A stretch of DNA of 64,000 bases from Rhodobacteraceae bacterium Alg238-R152. GTDB lineage: Bacteria; Pseudomonadota; Alphaproteobacteria; Rhodobacterales; Rhodobacteraceae. Both the position numbers and the translations under genes were made by a program. The stretch lies in assembly GCA_900537125.1 (NCBI GenBank), contig UNRJ01000001.1:124001-188000 (forward strand). The letters are read 5' to 3'. Shown here in pieces: positions 24,046-32,944 of the stretch; positions within the stretch are counted from its first letter, which is position 1, and each line of letters begins with the position of its first letter. The notes under the pieces are model-generated. The model was not told the origin of the DNA. It did not search any database and saw only the letters and a program-made list of their open reading frames with translations.

Positions 24046-26673
24046 TCAGCCCTTTGGCATCTTCAGGACAAGGTTACGCTTGCCTTTGGTGTAGTGCAGC
24101 TCGTCTTCGCTGATGGCAGACACGCGGCCGCCGTCAACGCGATCACCCACTTGCACTTTCTTGTAACGCCCGCTGGACAAACGTACCAAGGCACGGCGGT
24201 TGGAAGAGGTGCCATAGACGCCAATCAAATTCACCTTGTTGAGATTGATGGCGTTTTTGATGGTGGCCTGGCGTGCAACGGAGGCGGTTGTAGGGATATC
24301 CGGCACCACGGCCGCTGCCGCAGGAACTGCAACCGCTGCGGTTGTGTTTTCGCTTGGATTGGCGCGCGCGGCCAGTTGCGCAATATTGGCGGGTTTTAAG
24401 CGCGGGCGCGGTGAGGCTTTTACGGCGTACTGTGTTGGGGTGAGGTCTTTCTCATCGGCCAGTTTGACGTTTTCGGGGCGCAGTTTTGGGCGCCGCCCTG
24501 CCAATTCCGTTAACGTGAGGCCGCCATAGGTCGCGCGTTCGTTCTGCTCTTTCAGATTGTTGGGCCGCATTTTTGGGCGTAGAGTTGCCAAACGTGAGTT
24601 GTCTGCGTCACTTAACTGTGGCTCTTCGCCAACCTTGATGCGTTTGGGGTAGGCCGCCGGAACCACAGGGGGGCGTCCAGCAAAAACCATGATGCCTTCC
24701 GGATTGAGTGCACCCTCAGCTGTTGCCACCACCAGCCCGCGGTCGTCCAGATCAAAGGTTGTGTCTGCGGCAACCGGGTTCACTTGCGCGCGGGCAGGTT
24801 TGTCCGTGTCCAAAGAATCGGGTGCTGCTAAGGCCACCGCATCAAATCCGATTGTGTCCCGGTCTACGGAGGCAATATAGATGTCATTGCTGCTGTCAGA
24901 AGAAAGCTCATTGGGGGAGAGTGGTGCGCGCTGCCAAATCCCGGTCACGGCGTAACGTGATTCCGCCTCCACTGGATCAATATTGCCGTCACCGACCTGA
25001 TCCAACATCGTTTCGATTTCGGCGCTGTCTGTGATGCTGTCGGGGGCCAGCGGCTCCAACAACGCGGTTTCAACCTCGTCTCCCGGATTTGGTGTCATGC
25101 CATCCGGCACGGTGACAACCATTGGCGCATCGGCTGGGGGCGGGGCGGGTTCTACAGTCACATTCTCTTCACCACTGGCCACCTGTTCTGGGGCGGGTGC
25201 CTGAGCAGGCTCGGTGGTGTCCGCAATACCCTCTGCAGACCCATCGACCTGTGCTGTGGCAGAGGCATCTGTGACTTGTGCGATCTCTGGTTCATCGGTC
25301 CCAAACAGACCGGCCAGCCCGTCTTCCATTGTCATTGAGGCCCACAGGGCCACGATCGCCAAGAAGACAAACAGAATTGCGGTCAGGATCAGGCCAAGAT
25401 GTTTTGGTTTGCCGCGCACCTCTTCGGGCCGCACGCCAAACATCGCTATCTTCTGCTTATCTTTTGCAGAGGCCTTCTTAGGTTTGGTTGTGACAACCTT
25501 TTTGCCTGACCGGGGCGCCGGACCGGCAATTTTTGTTTTACTGCGGGCGCTGGCAAAGGTTGCAGTTTCGGCTTCATCGCCGTCGGAAGCCACGCGATTT
25601 TGTGTCTTGGCCTCGGGCGTGTCGTTCCCAGTTTTGAGCCCCGCAACCGCCTTGGCTGGATCAAACCTCAATGGCGGTGTGTTGCTGTCGCCGGTGTCTG
25701 TAGGAATGCTTGGCGCATTGGTGCCGCTGACCTTGCGGCTGACGCCACTTAGTTCCGGAGCGGCTTTGGTGTCAGGCGATGTTTTCTGTGCACGGATTGA
25801 GGCAAAGGCCGCCGCTGGCTTCGCCGTCTTCTTAATAGGTTTGTCTTTGGCCTTATCGTCTGACTTGGTGTGCGACTTGCCGGACTCTGGTGCAACACTG
25901 TCAGACGTCTTGGGCTTGGCCGTCTGCTCTTCCGCAGCAGGGGGGGGGACGGCTGGTTCTGCCTCCGGGGTAGGTTCCTTTGGGGTAGCATCAGAGGGTT
26001 GGATCACCTGAGGTGTCGCCACATCTGCCTCTGGTTTTGGCTCAGCGTCTTTTGCCGGGCTGTCCTGAGGTGCGGGTTCAATGGGCAAAGATGGCGACTC
26101 CGGCACCGGTTCTGGTGTCGGTTCAGGTAGGGGGCCTTCACCCACCACCAAAATGGTGCTCTTGTCGGCCTTGATCTTGATGCCAGCCGCGCGGGCCTGG
26201 GCGGTGCCACCAAAATCGGGAGCGCCTGCAAATAGTTCTTTGGATGGGATCGCCGTAAATCCAATAGGATTAAAGGCGTGCTCCACCGCAAAAGCTTCCG
26301 CTTCGTCCAGCGTGTCGCGCGCGACAGCGGCAATTTGCGGAGTAGGGCCCAACGTGGTGATGTCAAAAATCAGCTGGTCCGCGCGATAAGGCGTGGCGTC
26401 TTCCAATGCCTCTTCGGCCTGGTGGCGCCGTTTCTTTCCCGTCATCCGACCTGCAGGCAGCGTCAAATATTTGATCTGGTCATTGGGCAGGACCAGAGTG
26501 GTGGTAAAATCTTCACCACCAACCGCCACGGCCTGAACACGCAGGTCTGCCAGATCTGCCGCCAAATCTGGGCTGTCCAGCCCCACTTCGCCCAACAAAT
26601 GCCAGCCGCCCGGCACGCGGGTCAAAAGGCCAATGCCTTCAAAAGAGAGTGTAAGCGCAAGATCCGCGGTCAT
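24046..26673 (-). CDS. Large single-pass membrane protein with GspL/PilM-like N-terminus and GspC/PilP-like C-terminus
   Basis: 875 residues; I do not know a named function. The N-terminal 170 residues (LALTLSFEGIGLL, LVLPNDQIKYLTLP, RRHQAEEALEDATPY) resemble the cytoplasmic actin-like domain of GspL/PilM proteins. A 250-residue Pro/Ala/Glu/Lys-rich linker follows, then one membrane helix (about 427-446, LTAILFVFLAIVALWASM). The periplasmic part is acidic and disordered, carries three RPK(x)RPxN repeats (about 692-770), and ends in a compact basic domain (NKVNLIGVYGTSSNRRALVRL, VQVGDRVDGGRVSAI) that looks like the GspC homology region or PilP. No other secretion or pilus gene is nearby, so a scaffold linking cytoplasm to periplasm is possible but unproven. 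Confidence 0.7.
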   Translation of the reverse strand: MTADLALTLSFEGIGLLTRVPGGWHLLGEVGLDSPDLAADLADLRVQAVAVGGEDFTTTLVLPNDQIKYLTLPAGRMTGKKRRHQAEEALEDATPYRADQLIFDITTLGPTPQIAAVARDTLDEAEAFAVEHAFNPIGFTAIPSKELFAGAPDFGGTAQARAAGIKIKADKSTILVVGEGPLPEPTPEPVPESPSLPIEPAPQDSPAKDAEPKPEADVATPQVIQPSDATPKEPTPEAEPAVPPPAAEEQTAKPKTSDSVAPESGKSHTKSDDKAKDKPIKKTAKPAAAFASIRAQKTSPDTKAAPELSGVSRKVSGTNAPSIPTDTGDSNTPPLRFDPAKAVAGLKTGNDTPEAKTQNRVASDGDEAETATFASARSKTKIAGPAPRSGKKVVTTKPKKASAKDKQKIAMFGVRPEEVRGKPKHLGLILTAILFVFLAIVALWASMTMEDGLAGLFGTDEPEIAQVTDASATAQVDGSAEGIADTTEPAQAPAPEQVASGEENVTVEPAPPPADAPMVVTVPDGMTPNPGDEVETALLEPLAPDSITDSAEIETMLDQVGDGNIDPVEAESRYAVTGIWQRAPLSPNELSSDSSNDIYIASVDRDTIGFDAVALAAPDSLDTDKPARAQVNPVAADTTFDLDDRGLVVATAEGALNPEGIMVFAGRPPVVPAAYPKRIKVGEEPQLSDADNSRLATLRPKMRPNNLKEQNERATYGGLTLTELAGRRPKLRPENVKLADEKDLTPTQYAVKASPRPRLKPANIAQLAARANPSENTTAAVAVPAAAAVVPDIPTTASVARQATIKNAINLNKVNLIGVYGTSSNRRALVRLSSGRYKKVQVGDRVDGGRVSAISEDELHYTKGKRNLVLKMPKG

Positions 26674-26829
26674 GCATCAAGCCCTAGCATGCAGTGATTG
26701 GCAAAGCGTGACCTTGCCCAGAATTGTAGGATTTATAGCAAGTTATCGCCGAAGGGGAAGAAAAAGCCGCTCTGATTTGAGGGCTTGTTGGCGGTTTGCG
26801 TCTACAAAGTGACCCTATGGTAAACAAAG

Positions 26830-26858
26830 ACCGCCCCAATCCCAAGACTGGAGCGGTT
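26830..26858 (-). terminator. Probable terminator of metY
   Basis: On the minus strand AACCGCTCC pairs with GGGGCGGTC (one mismatch) across an 11-base loop and is followed by a T-rich TTTGTTT tract. It lies about 30 bases after the metY stop. Confidence 0.6.
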
Positions 26859-26887
26859 GATTATCTGTATTGTGAAAGCCCTGCGGC

Positions 26888-28177
26888 TTAGCTGTGGGCC
26901 TTCTTCAGTGCCTGATCCAGATCAGCCATCAGATCTGCGCTGGTCTCTGTGCCAATCGAAATCCGCACCACATTTGCGCCTGCGCCCGCGGCCTCCTGCT
27001 GCTCTGGCGTCAGCTGGCGGTGAGTGGTCGAGGCCGAGTGGATCACCAGGCTGCGGGTGTCGCCGAGGTTGGCGACATGGGAGAAGATCTCAAGGCTGTC
27101 GACAAACTTCACACAGGCGTCATAGCCACCTTTAAGCGCTACAGTGAACAGGCCACCGGCACCCTTGGGGCAAATCCGCTCAACCCGATCATGATACGGC
27201 GAAGAGGGCAGGCCCGCATAGGTCACGTAGTCGACATGCTCATGCCCTTCGAGCCAACCCGCGACGGTTTTGGCGTTCTCCACATGGCGCTCCATGCGCA
27301 AAGACAGCGTCTCGATGCCCATCAGCGTGTAATGCGCCGCTTGTGGGTTCATAGTCATGCCGAGATCGCGCAGGCCGATGGCGATGCCATGGAAGGTAAA
27401 CGCCAACGGGCCAAAGGTCTCGTGGAAGCGCAGCCCGTGGTAGGCGGGTTCTGGCTGGCTCAGCGACGGGAACTTGTCGCTGGCGGACCAGTCAAACTTG
27501 CCGCTGTCAACAATGCAGCCGCCCGTCACCGTGCCGTTGCCGGTCAGGTATTTGGTGGTGGAGTGCACTACCAGAGAGGCGCCCAAGGAGATGGGGTTAC
27601 ACAGGTACGGCGTGGCGGAGGTGTTGTCGACAATCAGAGGAATACCAGCGGCGTCGCTGATTTTGGCCAGTGCTTCGATGTCAGTGACATAGCCGCCGGG
27701 GTTGGCAATGGATTCACAGAACACCGCACGGGTGTTTTCGTCAATTGCTGCCGCTACGGCCTCCAGATCGTCGGTGTCGACAAAGGTTGCGGACCAGCCA
27801 AAGCGTTTGATGGTCTGACTGAACTGGGTGATGGTGCCGCCATAGAGGCGAGACGAGGCGACCACGTTGCAGCCAGGCTGCATCAGCGGGAACAGCGCCA
27901 TGATCTGCGCCGCGTGGCCAGAAGAACAGCACACCGCGCCCACGCCACCTTCCAAAGTCGCAATGCGTTCCTGCAGAACAGCCACGGTGGGGTTGGTCAG
28001 GCGGGAATAAATGTAGCCCACTTCTTGCAAGTTAAACAACGCGGCGGCGTGCTCTGCATCACGAAATACATAAGCGGTGGATTGGTAAATTGGGGTTTGG
28101 CGTGCGCCTGTGGCCGGATCTGGCCGTGCGCCCGCGTGAATTTGCAATGTATCAAAACCGTATGTCGCATCTGACAT
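26888..28177 (-). CDS. metY: O-acetylhomoserine sulfhydrylase (Cys/Met metabolism PLP enzyme)
   Basis: 429 residues from ATG 28177 (GGGAG ribosome site). The protein begins FDTLQIHAGARPDPATGARQTPIYQSTAYVF, typical of O-acetylhomoserine aminocarboxypropyltransferase, and the PLP lysine lies in VVHSTTKYLTGNG. CSSGHAAQ gives the phosphate-binding loop and VDNTSATPYL the cofactor-ring region. It makes homocysteine from O-acetylhomoserine and sulfide; a cystathionine-type activity cannot be excluded from sequence. A stable stem lies in its leader, 33-85 bases before the start. Confidence 0.9.
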   Translation of the reverse strand: MSDATYGFDTLQIHAGARPDPATGARQTPIYQSTAYVFRDAEHAAALFNLQEVGYIYSRLTNPTVAVLQERIATLEGGVGAVCCSSGHAAQIMALFPLMQPGCNVVASSRLYGGTITQFSQTIKRFGWSATFVDTDDLEAVAAAIDENTRAVFCESIANPGGYVTDIEALAKISDAAGIPLIVDNTSATPYLCNPISLGASLVVHSTTKYLTGNGTVTGGCIVDSGKFDWSASDKFPSLSQPEPAYHGLRFHETFGPLAFTFHGIAIGLRDLGMTMNPQAAHYTLMGIETLSLRMERHVENAKTVAGWLEGHEHVDYVTYAGLPSSPYHDRVERICPKGAGGLFTVALKGGYDACVKFVDSLEIFSHVANLGDTRSLVIHSASTTHRQLTPEQQEAAGAGANVVRISIGTETSADLMADLDQALKKAHS

Positions 28178-28209
28178 CGTTGTTCTCCCTAAAATTGTCG
28201 CGCCAAGTG

Positions 28210-28262
28210 TTAGGCAGACCAAAGCCATCGCGCAACCAAAGTTGGGGCCTTGTGCTGCCTAA
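28210..28262 (-). promoter_or_regulatory. Structured leader upstream of metY
   Basis: Nested inverted repeats: TTAGGCAG (28210-28217) with CTGCCTAA (28255-28262), CAAAGCC with GGCCTTG (one mismatch), and CAAC with GTTG closing a CAAA loop. In the metY transcript this would form one long hairpin ending 33 bases before the start codon. I do not see the conserved core of SAM-II or other SAM riboswitches that I know, so this is listed as a candidate regulatory element. Confidence 0.45.
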
Positions 28263-28356
28263 AGTCGCATTTCCCAAGAAAACCGCGCATCTGGTATCTT
28301 TTGGCACTCAAGCGCATGGCGGCCTGAACGTTGTCCAAGCCGCTTCTTCTTGCCGA

Positions 28357-28371
28357 AAATATCCCGGGGTG
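28357..28371. repeat. AAATATCCCGGGGTG intergenic motif
   Basis: Copy of a short motif also found at 44148 and, reversed, at 10341, with a variant at 35791. It lies between the metY leader and the 3' end of the glycosyltransferase-like gene. Confidence 0.5.
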
Positions 28372-28421
28372 GGGGCATCGCAGATGGCCCAGGAGCAGCG
28401 CCTCAAACCCGATGCCAGCCG

Positions 28422-29426
28422 CTATCGCAGCCAATAGCCGTTTCTCTTTAGCGTGTTGCGAATGGCTTGCTCTTTGCGCGGTAGGTGGGCTTGATCAAAC
28501 AAAGCCCGGGCTTTGTGGCCGCGGTTTTGATAGATCATGCGCTTAAATGGATCATACTGCTTCAGCACTTTTTTGATCTTGTTGGGGGCCGCCACCTCTT
28601 CGAGCACCTGCATCACAGCATCGCTTTCCCGCGCATACAGCAGCGGCATCAGGCGATAGTGGCAGCTGACAGATCCATCCAAATAACCGGCAGGCAAGGC
28701 ATCACGCCCTCCGCCGAGCCCATGGATCACCAGCGGCAAGACAATCTGGTCGAGCCAGGGGTAAATTGCCTGACAGGCCAGTTCATCTGGTGGATCGTCG
28801 CTGACGCTGCGGGCGTACTTAAGGAACAGCTCCCCAAACACTTTGGGGCAGCGGTAGTAGAAGAAACCCGCGTTGAAATACAAATACCGCCGCCAGTATT
28901 CATCCGGCTGGCTCAGATCGATCGAACTTTCAAAGTCCAGATCAAAGCGGTCATAGAGGGATTTCCAGATGCCGGTGTATTGCGGGCCGTATAAAGGTGG
29001 GATCGGCCAAGTGCCCTCCACCCGCAGGGAGGCGGACGGGCGGTCAAAATCAAACGGCACCGTGCTCAGCTCATCCAAAATCAGCGTGTCGGTGTCAAAA
29101 AATACAAACGGCTCACCTTCGGGCAGGGCGGAGAGCAATTCGATTTTATTGCCATAGGCATATGGTTCGCCAAACACCGGCGTGTCAAACGAGATGATTT
29201 CGGCGCCCAAGTCTTGCAACAGGGTGCGCACCTCCGGATTTCCAATGCGCGGGTCTTTCTCCCATCGTGGACCGGGGGCTGGCTCCGCCACAAATAGCTT
29301 GCCATTGAACTGAGGGGATTTGGCTTTGAGTGAGGCGGCAAAAAGCGCCGCCTCATATTGCAAACGGCCATTTTGGCCAACCACAACTACGTTGAATACC
29401 TGCGATTTCAGCGCTTTACTTGTCAT
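28422..29426 (-). CDS. Glycosyltransferase-like protein (GT-A fold)
   Basis: 334 residues starting at ATG 29426 (AGGGC upstream); the longer frame begins in a cysteine-rich stretch unlikely to be coding. The N-terminus is a Rossmann-like strand (QVFNVVVVGQNGRLQYEAALFA) and a DxD-type metal motif appears in PFVFFDTDTLIL (about residue 107-110), then YLYFNAGFFYYRCP, as in nucleotide-sugar transferases of the GT8-like kind. Several aromatic segments follow. The donor and acceptor are unknown, and no polysaccharide cluster is adjacent. Confidence 0.65.
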   Translation of the reverse strand: MTSKALKSQVFNVVVVGQNGRLQYEAALFAASLKAKSPQFNGKLFVAEPAPGPRWEKDPRIGNPEVRTLLQDLGAEIISFDTPVFGEPYAYGNKIELLSALPEGEPFVFFDTDTLILDELSTVPFDFDRPSASLRVEGTWPIPPLYGPQYTGIWKSLYDRFDLDFESSIDLSQPDEYWRRYLYFNAGFFYYRCPKVFGELFLKYARSVSDDPPDELACQAIYPWLDQIVLPLVIHGLGGGRDALPAGYLDGSVSCHYRLMPLLYARESDAVMQVLEEVAAPNKIKKVLKQYDPFKRMIYQNRGHKARALFDQAHLPRKEQAIRNTLKRNGYWLR

Positions 29427-29531
29427 TATTCTATTGCCCTGCACGATGCTTAAGCTGACTATACGCAGCATAAGCCCCTGGCAAAAGCGGGCATTACACT
29501 TTTTGAAGAAATCATGGAAAGGAGTTCTCTT

Positions 29532-29975
29532 ATGCAACTTCCTCGTATTGCTGCTCTCTGTCTATTTGTGCTGACCACACCCGCATTGGCAGAGGATCGC
29601 GTCGCCGAAGATCAAACCCCAACTGGCAAATTCCTGACCGCAGGCGAGGTGCGTCCAATCCTGAATGCCACCAAAACCAGTTGGATTGGCGTGCGCGAGT
29701 TTGACGGGCAGGACTTGGTTTATTTCACCCACTTATTGGCATGGCGCTGTGGTCTGTATGAAGTTCAATATGTGATTAATGGCGGCGCGGCGGAGGTCTT
29801 CACGATCCCGGAATGCCCGCCGGATATTGAGAATGCCATGACCATTCCCGAAGACACGCAGATTTTCATTACCCAGCCGCTTGGCTCTGTGGAAACGGTT
29901 GATGTGACCTTGCTGTATGATGATCTGGGCACAGATGTGGTGCAATTCAGTCGCGCTGCCGTGCTGATGCCTTAA
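29532..29975 (+). CDS. Hypothetical periplasmic protein, 147 residues
   Basis: ATG 29532, seven bases after AAAGGAG, starts a clean signal peptide (LPRIAALCLFVLTTPALA|ED). The mature domain has TWxGVREFDGQDLVYFTHLLAWRCGLYEVQYVINGG and EVFTIPECPPD, with two cysteines that could form a disulphide. I do not recognise the family. The gene is divergent from the glycosyltransferase-like gene and its stop overlaps that of the TetR gene by four bases. Confidence 0.65.
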   Translation: MQLPRIAALCLFVLTTPALAEDRVAEDQTPTGKFLTAGEVRPILNATKTSWIGVREFDGQDLVYFTHLLAWRCGLYEVQYVINGGAAEVFTIPECPPDIENAMTIPEDTQIFITQPLGSVETVDVTLLYDDLGTDVVQFSRAAVLMP

Positions 29976-30658
29976 GCGTTGACCTCATTTGCCAGCGCGC
30001 GGTGCGTGGCGGCTTCAATCCCCGCTGTGCAAAAGGCGACCAGCTCGTCCAAATGGTCCGCGGCGCTTGGTGACGTGTCGCCAAGCGCTTCCATACGCCA
30101 TTGGGACGTGATCAGCGCCAACATACCTGCAACCGAGTAGACAAAACCACTGGCCACCGCCGCGCGGGCTGTGGCCGGATAGAGTGCCGAGATCTCTTCG
30201 ACAAAGCGGTTGGCCGTGGGATCAAAACAAATTGCGGCCAAATCTTTCCATCGGGCATCCGCAGACACAAAGCCCACGATCCGCGCATAGGCCACCCACT
30301 GCGGTCCGCCCACATCGATTTGCTCAAAAAACGGCCCAAAGAAGCAGTCCAAAATTGCAGGCAGAGACAGCGCGCCTTGCGCTTTTCGCGCGTTCAAGGC
30401 CGTTATACGGGCCTCTGCCAGGATATCCGCCCGCCGCGCCACAACCCGCCAAAACAGCTCTTCTTTGCTGCCGCCGTGATGATTGACCAACGCGCCTTGT
30501 ACCTCAGCCTCTGACGCGATGATACGAATCGAGGCCGCATCGTATCCGTCTCGGGCAAACACCCTTTCCGCCGCATCCATAATCCGGCCTCGCGTTTCCA
30601 AGGCCCGCTTGGATGGCGCTCTTTGTCGTTGTTTTTCTTGAGGAATGTTCTTCAGCAT
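29972..30658 (-). CDS. TetR-family transcriptional regulator
   Basis: 228 residues with an N-terminal TetR HTH: RGRIMDAAERVFARDGYDAASIRIIASEAEVQGALVNHHGGSKEELF. The ligand domain is larger than average and hydrophobic. It faces the four-gene operon starting at 30723 with 64 bases between starts. That gap contains TTTAA-11-TTAAA (about 30677-30697), a loose dyad that could be its operator. Local control of the monooxygenase operon is the simplest reading. Confidence 0.9.
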   Translation of the reverse strand: MLKNIPQEKQRQRAPSKRALETRGRIMDAAERVFARDGYDAASIRIIASEAEVQGALVNHHGGSKEELFWRVVARRADILAEARITALNARKAQGALSLPAILDCFFGPFFEQIDVGGPQWVAYARIVGFVSADARWKDLAAICFDPTANRFVEEISALYPATARAAVASGFVYSVAGMLALITSQWRMEALGDTSPSAADHLDELVAFCTAGIEAATHRALANEVNA

Positions 30659-30722
30659 AAAAAGAGCTTGCCTTATTTTTAACGACTGTTCAATTTAAAA
30701 GTCACAAGGGACGGGGAATGAT

Positions 30723-32036
30723 ATGGACACGCGCGACAAATTTGCTCTGATTGGAGCTGGCCCAATGGGGTTGGCTATGGCCAAAGTGTTGGTAGAGCAG
30801 AACATTGCTTTTGATGGCTTTGAATTGCACAGCGATGTTGGCGGGTTGTGGGACATCAATGCGCCGCGCTCCACCATGTATGAAAGCGCGCATCTGATTT
30901 CGTCAAAGACAATGACGGAATTTGCCGACTTTCCCATGAAGCAGGAGGTTGCCGAGTATCCATCACATCGTGAGATGGCCGAATACTTCCGAGATTTTGC
31001 AGACCACTTTGATCTGCGCCCTCATTACCAGTTCAATACCGAAGTTGTGCAGGTCGTACCGCTTGGCGAGATGCGTGACGGCTGGCGGGTAATCACACGT
31101 ACCAACGGTGAAACAACCGAAGCTGTATATGCGGGTGTCTTGATTGCCAATGGCACGCTCAGCGAACCCAATATGCCGCAGTTTCCTGGGCAGTTTGGCG
31201 GCGAAATGATCCATGCGTCCCAATACCGCCATCCGGAACAGTTTGCAGGCAAGCGCGTTCTGATTGTTGGGGCAGGAAACTCCGGTTGTGACATCGCGGT
31301 GGATGCTGTGCATCATGGCAAAAGCTGCGATATCTCCATGCGACGCGGCTACTACTTTGTGCCCAAATATGTGTTTGGAAAACCGGCCGACACCATGGGC
31401 GGCGCGATCAAACTGCCGATGTGGCTCAAGCGCCCAATCGACAGTCTGATCCTGAAATGGTTTGTGGGGGATCCTCAGAAATACGGCTTTCCAAAGCCCG
31501 ATTACAAACTCTACGAAAGCCATCCGGTGGTGAATTCGCTGGTGCTCTATCACGCGGGCCATGGCGACATCCGCATTCGCGGCGACATTGCCGGCATGTC
31601 AGGCCACACGGTCACCTTCAAAGACGGCAGTGCCGCGGATTACGATATGATCCTCGCCGCCACCGGCTACAGTCTGCACTATCCGTTTATCGACAAAATG
31701 CTGCTCAATTGGCAGGGCGACGCACCAAATCTTTACCTAAACGCCTTCCATCCAGCGCGTGATGATCTTTTTGTGCTGGGCATGGTTGAGGCGACTGGTC
31801 TCGGCTGGCAGGGGCGCCATGAACAGGCGGACATGGTCGCACGCTATATCGCGGGGCTGCGTGATGGCAGCCAAGCGGCGCTCAAATTGCAAAATCAGAA
31901 ATCGGCCGGCTTTGATCGCGCCACCGGTGGCATGGACTATCTCGATCTGCCGCGCATGGCGTACTATGTGGACAAGACCACCTATCGCGGAGCGGTGACA
32001 GGTTGGATCAAATCGCTAGAAACGGGGCAGAGCTGA
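30723..32036 (+). CDS. Flavin-containing monooxygenase (FMO family)
   Basis: 437 residues. FAD loop GAGPMGLAMAKVL (residues 12-24), FMO signature FGGEMIHASQY (FxGxxxHxxxY), NADPH loop IVGAGNSGCDIAV and ILAATGYS near the C-terminal end of the fold: the full class B flavoprotein monooxygenase set. It should insert oxygen into a ketone, amine or thioether using NADPH. It does not carry the context of trimethylamine monooxygenase. First gene of an operon; its TGA overlaps the ATG of the transporter gene by one base. Confidence 0.92.
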   Translation: MDTRDKFALIGAGPMGLAMAKVLVEQNIAFDGFELHSDVGGLWDINAPRSTMYESAHLISSKTMTEFADFPMKQEVAEYPSHREMAEYFRDFADHFDLRPHYQFNTEVVQVVPLGEMRDGWRVITRTNGETTEAVYAGVLIANGTLSEPNMPQFPGQFGGEMIHASQYRHPEQFAGKRVLIVGAGNSGCDIAVDAVHHGKSCDISMRRGYYFVPKYVFGKPADTMGGAIKLPMWLKRPIDSLILKWFVGDPQKYGFPKPDYKLYESHPVVNSLVLYHAGHGDIRIRGDIAGMSGHTVTFKDGSAADYDMILAATGYSLHYPFIDKMLLNWQGDAPNLYLNAFHPARDDLFVLGMVEATGLGWQGRHEQADMVARYIAGLRDGSQAALKLQNQKSAGFDRATGGMDYLDLPRMAYYVDKTTYRGAVTGWIKSLETGQS

Positions 32037-32944
32037 TGGAGGCGACAGCACTGGACAGCATTGTGCTGAACTTCAGCGCAACATCCATCACCGTATTGAA
32101 CGCGGTCTTGGCGGTGGTGATGTTTTCCATCGCAATCGACCTCACGCCCAGTGATTTTCGCCGTTTGCTCTATACACCTCGTGCCTTGCTGACAGGTCTG
32201 GCAAGCCAGTTTTTACTGCTTCCCGCGCTGACCTTCTTGCTGGTTCTAGCCACACAGCCGCAGCCTTCAATCGCTTTGGGGCTGATGTTGGTGGCGGCCT
32301 GTCCCGGCGGCAATATCTCCAATTTTATCACCCACCGCGCGGGTGGCAACGCGGCGCTTTCGGTGTCTATGACCGCTTTTGCAACCGTCGGTGCCATCGT
32401 GATGACACCACTCAATGTCGCCTTCTGGGGGGGGCTCTATGCGCCAACCCGCCAGATCCTGCAAACCACCAAAATTGACCCCGTCTCTGTCGCGATCACC
32501 GTGGGATTCATGTTGGTTCTTCCCTTGATCCTTGGCGTCACACTGAAGGCAGTCAAGCCAGCTTTGGCTGCCCGTCTGCGTGGCCCACTTCAAACTCTCT
32601 CAATGGTGATTTTTCTGGCGTTCATTGTTTTGGCATTGGCCAACAATTGGGACCTCTTCAAACGATTTGCCAGTTCTGTGGCGATGCTTGTGGTTCTGCA
32701 TAATGCTCTGGCTCTGACCGGTGGCTATGGTCTTGCAACACTGACGCGCCTGTCGCCATATGATCGACGGGCAGTGACCATTGAGACCGGCATCCAGAAC
32801 TCCGGTCTTGGCTTAATCCTGATTTTTGCTTTTTTTGACGGCTTGGGAGGTATGGCCTTGGTGGCTGGGTTCTGGGGGGTTTGGCATGCCGTCACCGGTC
32901 TTGGCTTGGCCGCTATAATGAACCGTACAAAGGCACCGCGATGA
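32036..32944 (+). CDS. Bile acid:sodium symporter (BASS) family transporter
   Basis: 302 residues, about nine or ten membrane helices. The BASS core is recognisable: VLAVVMFSIAIDLTPSDFRRLLYTP and the conserved GLMLVAACPGGNISNFITHRAGGNAALS, which lines the Na+/substrate site. Family members carry bile acids, pyruvate, pantothenate or other organic anions with sodium. Start is the ATG inside the FMO stop (ATGA-type coupling); its own stop overlaps the next gene by four bases. Within this operon it would import the substrate of the oxidative enzymes (inference). Confidence 0.9.
   Translation: MEATALDSIVLNFSATSITVLNAVLAVVMFSIAIDLTPSDFRRLLYTPRALLTGLASQFLLLPALTFLLVLATQPQPSIALGLMLVAACPGGNISNFITHRAGGNAALSVSMTAFATVGAIVMTPLNVAFWGGLYAPTRQILQTTKIDPVSVAITVGFMLVLPLILGVTLKAVKPALAARLRGPLQTLSMVIFLAFIVLALANNWDLFKRFASSVAMLVVLHNALALTGGYGLATLTRLSPYDRRAVTIETGIQNSGLGLILIFAFFDGLGGMALVAGFWGVWHAVTGLGLAAIMNRTKAPR

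Noticed and set aside
26894-28174. 426-codon open frame opposite metY
   Set aside because: Runs exactly antisense to a clear PLP enzyme, has low-complexity content and no family features; it follows from the codon bias of the real gene.
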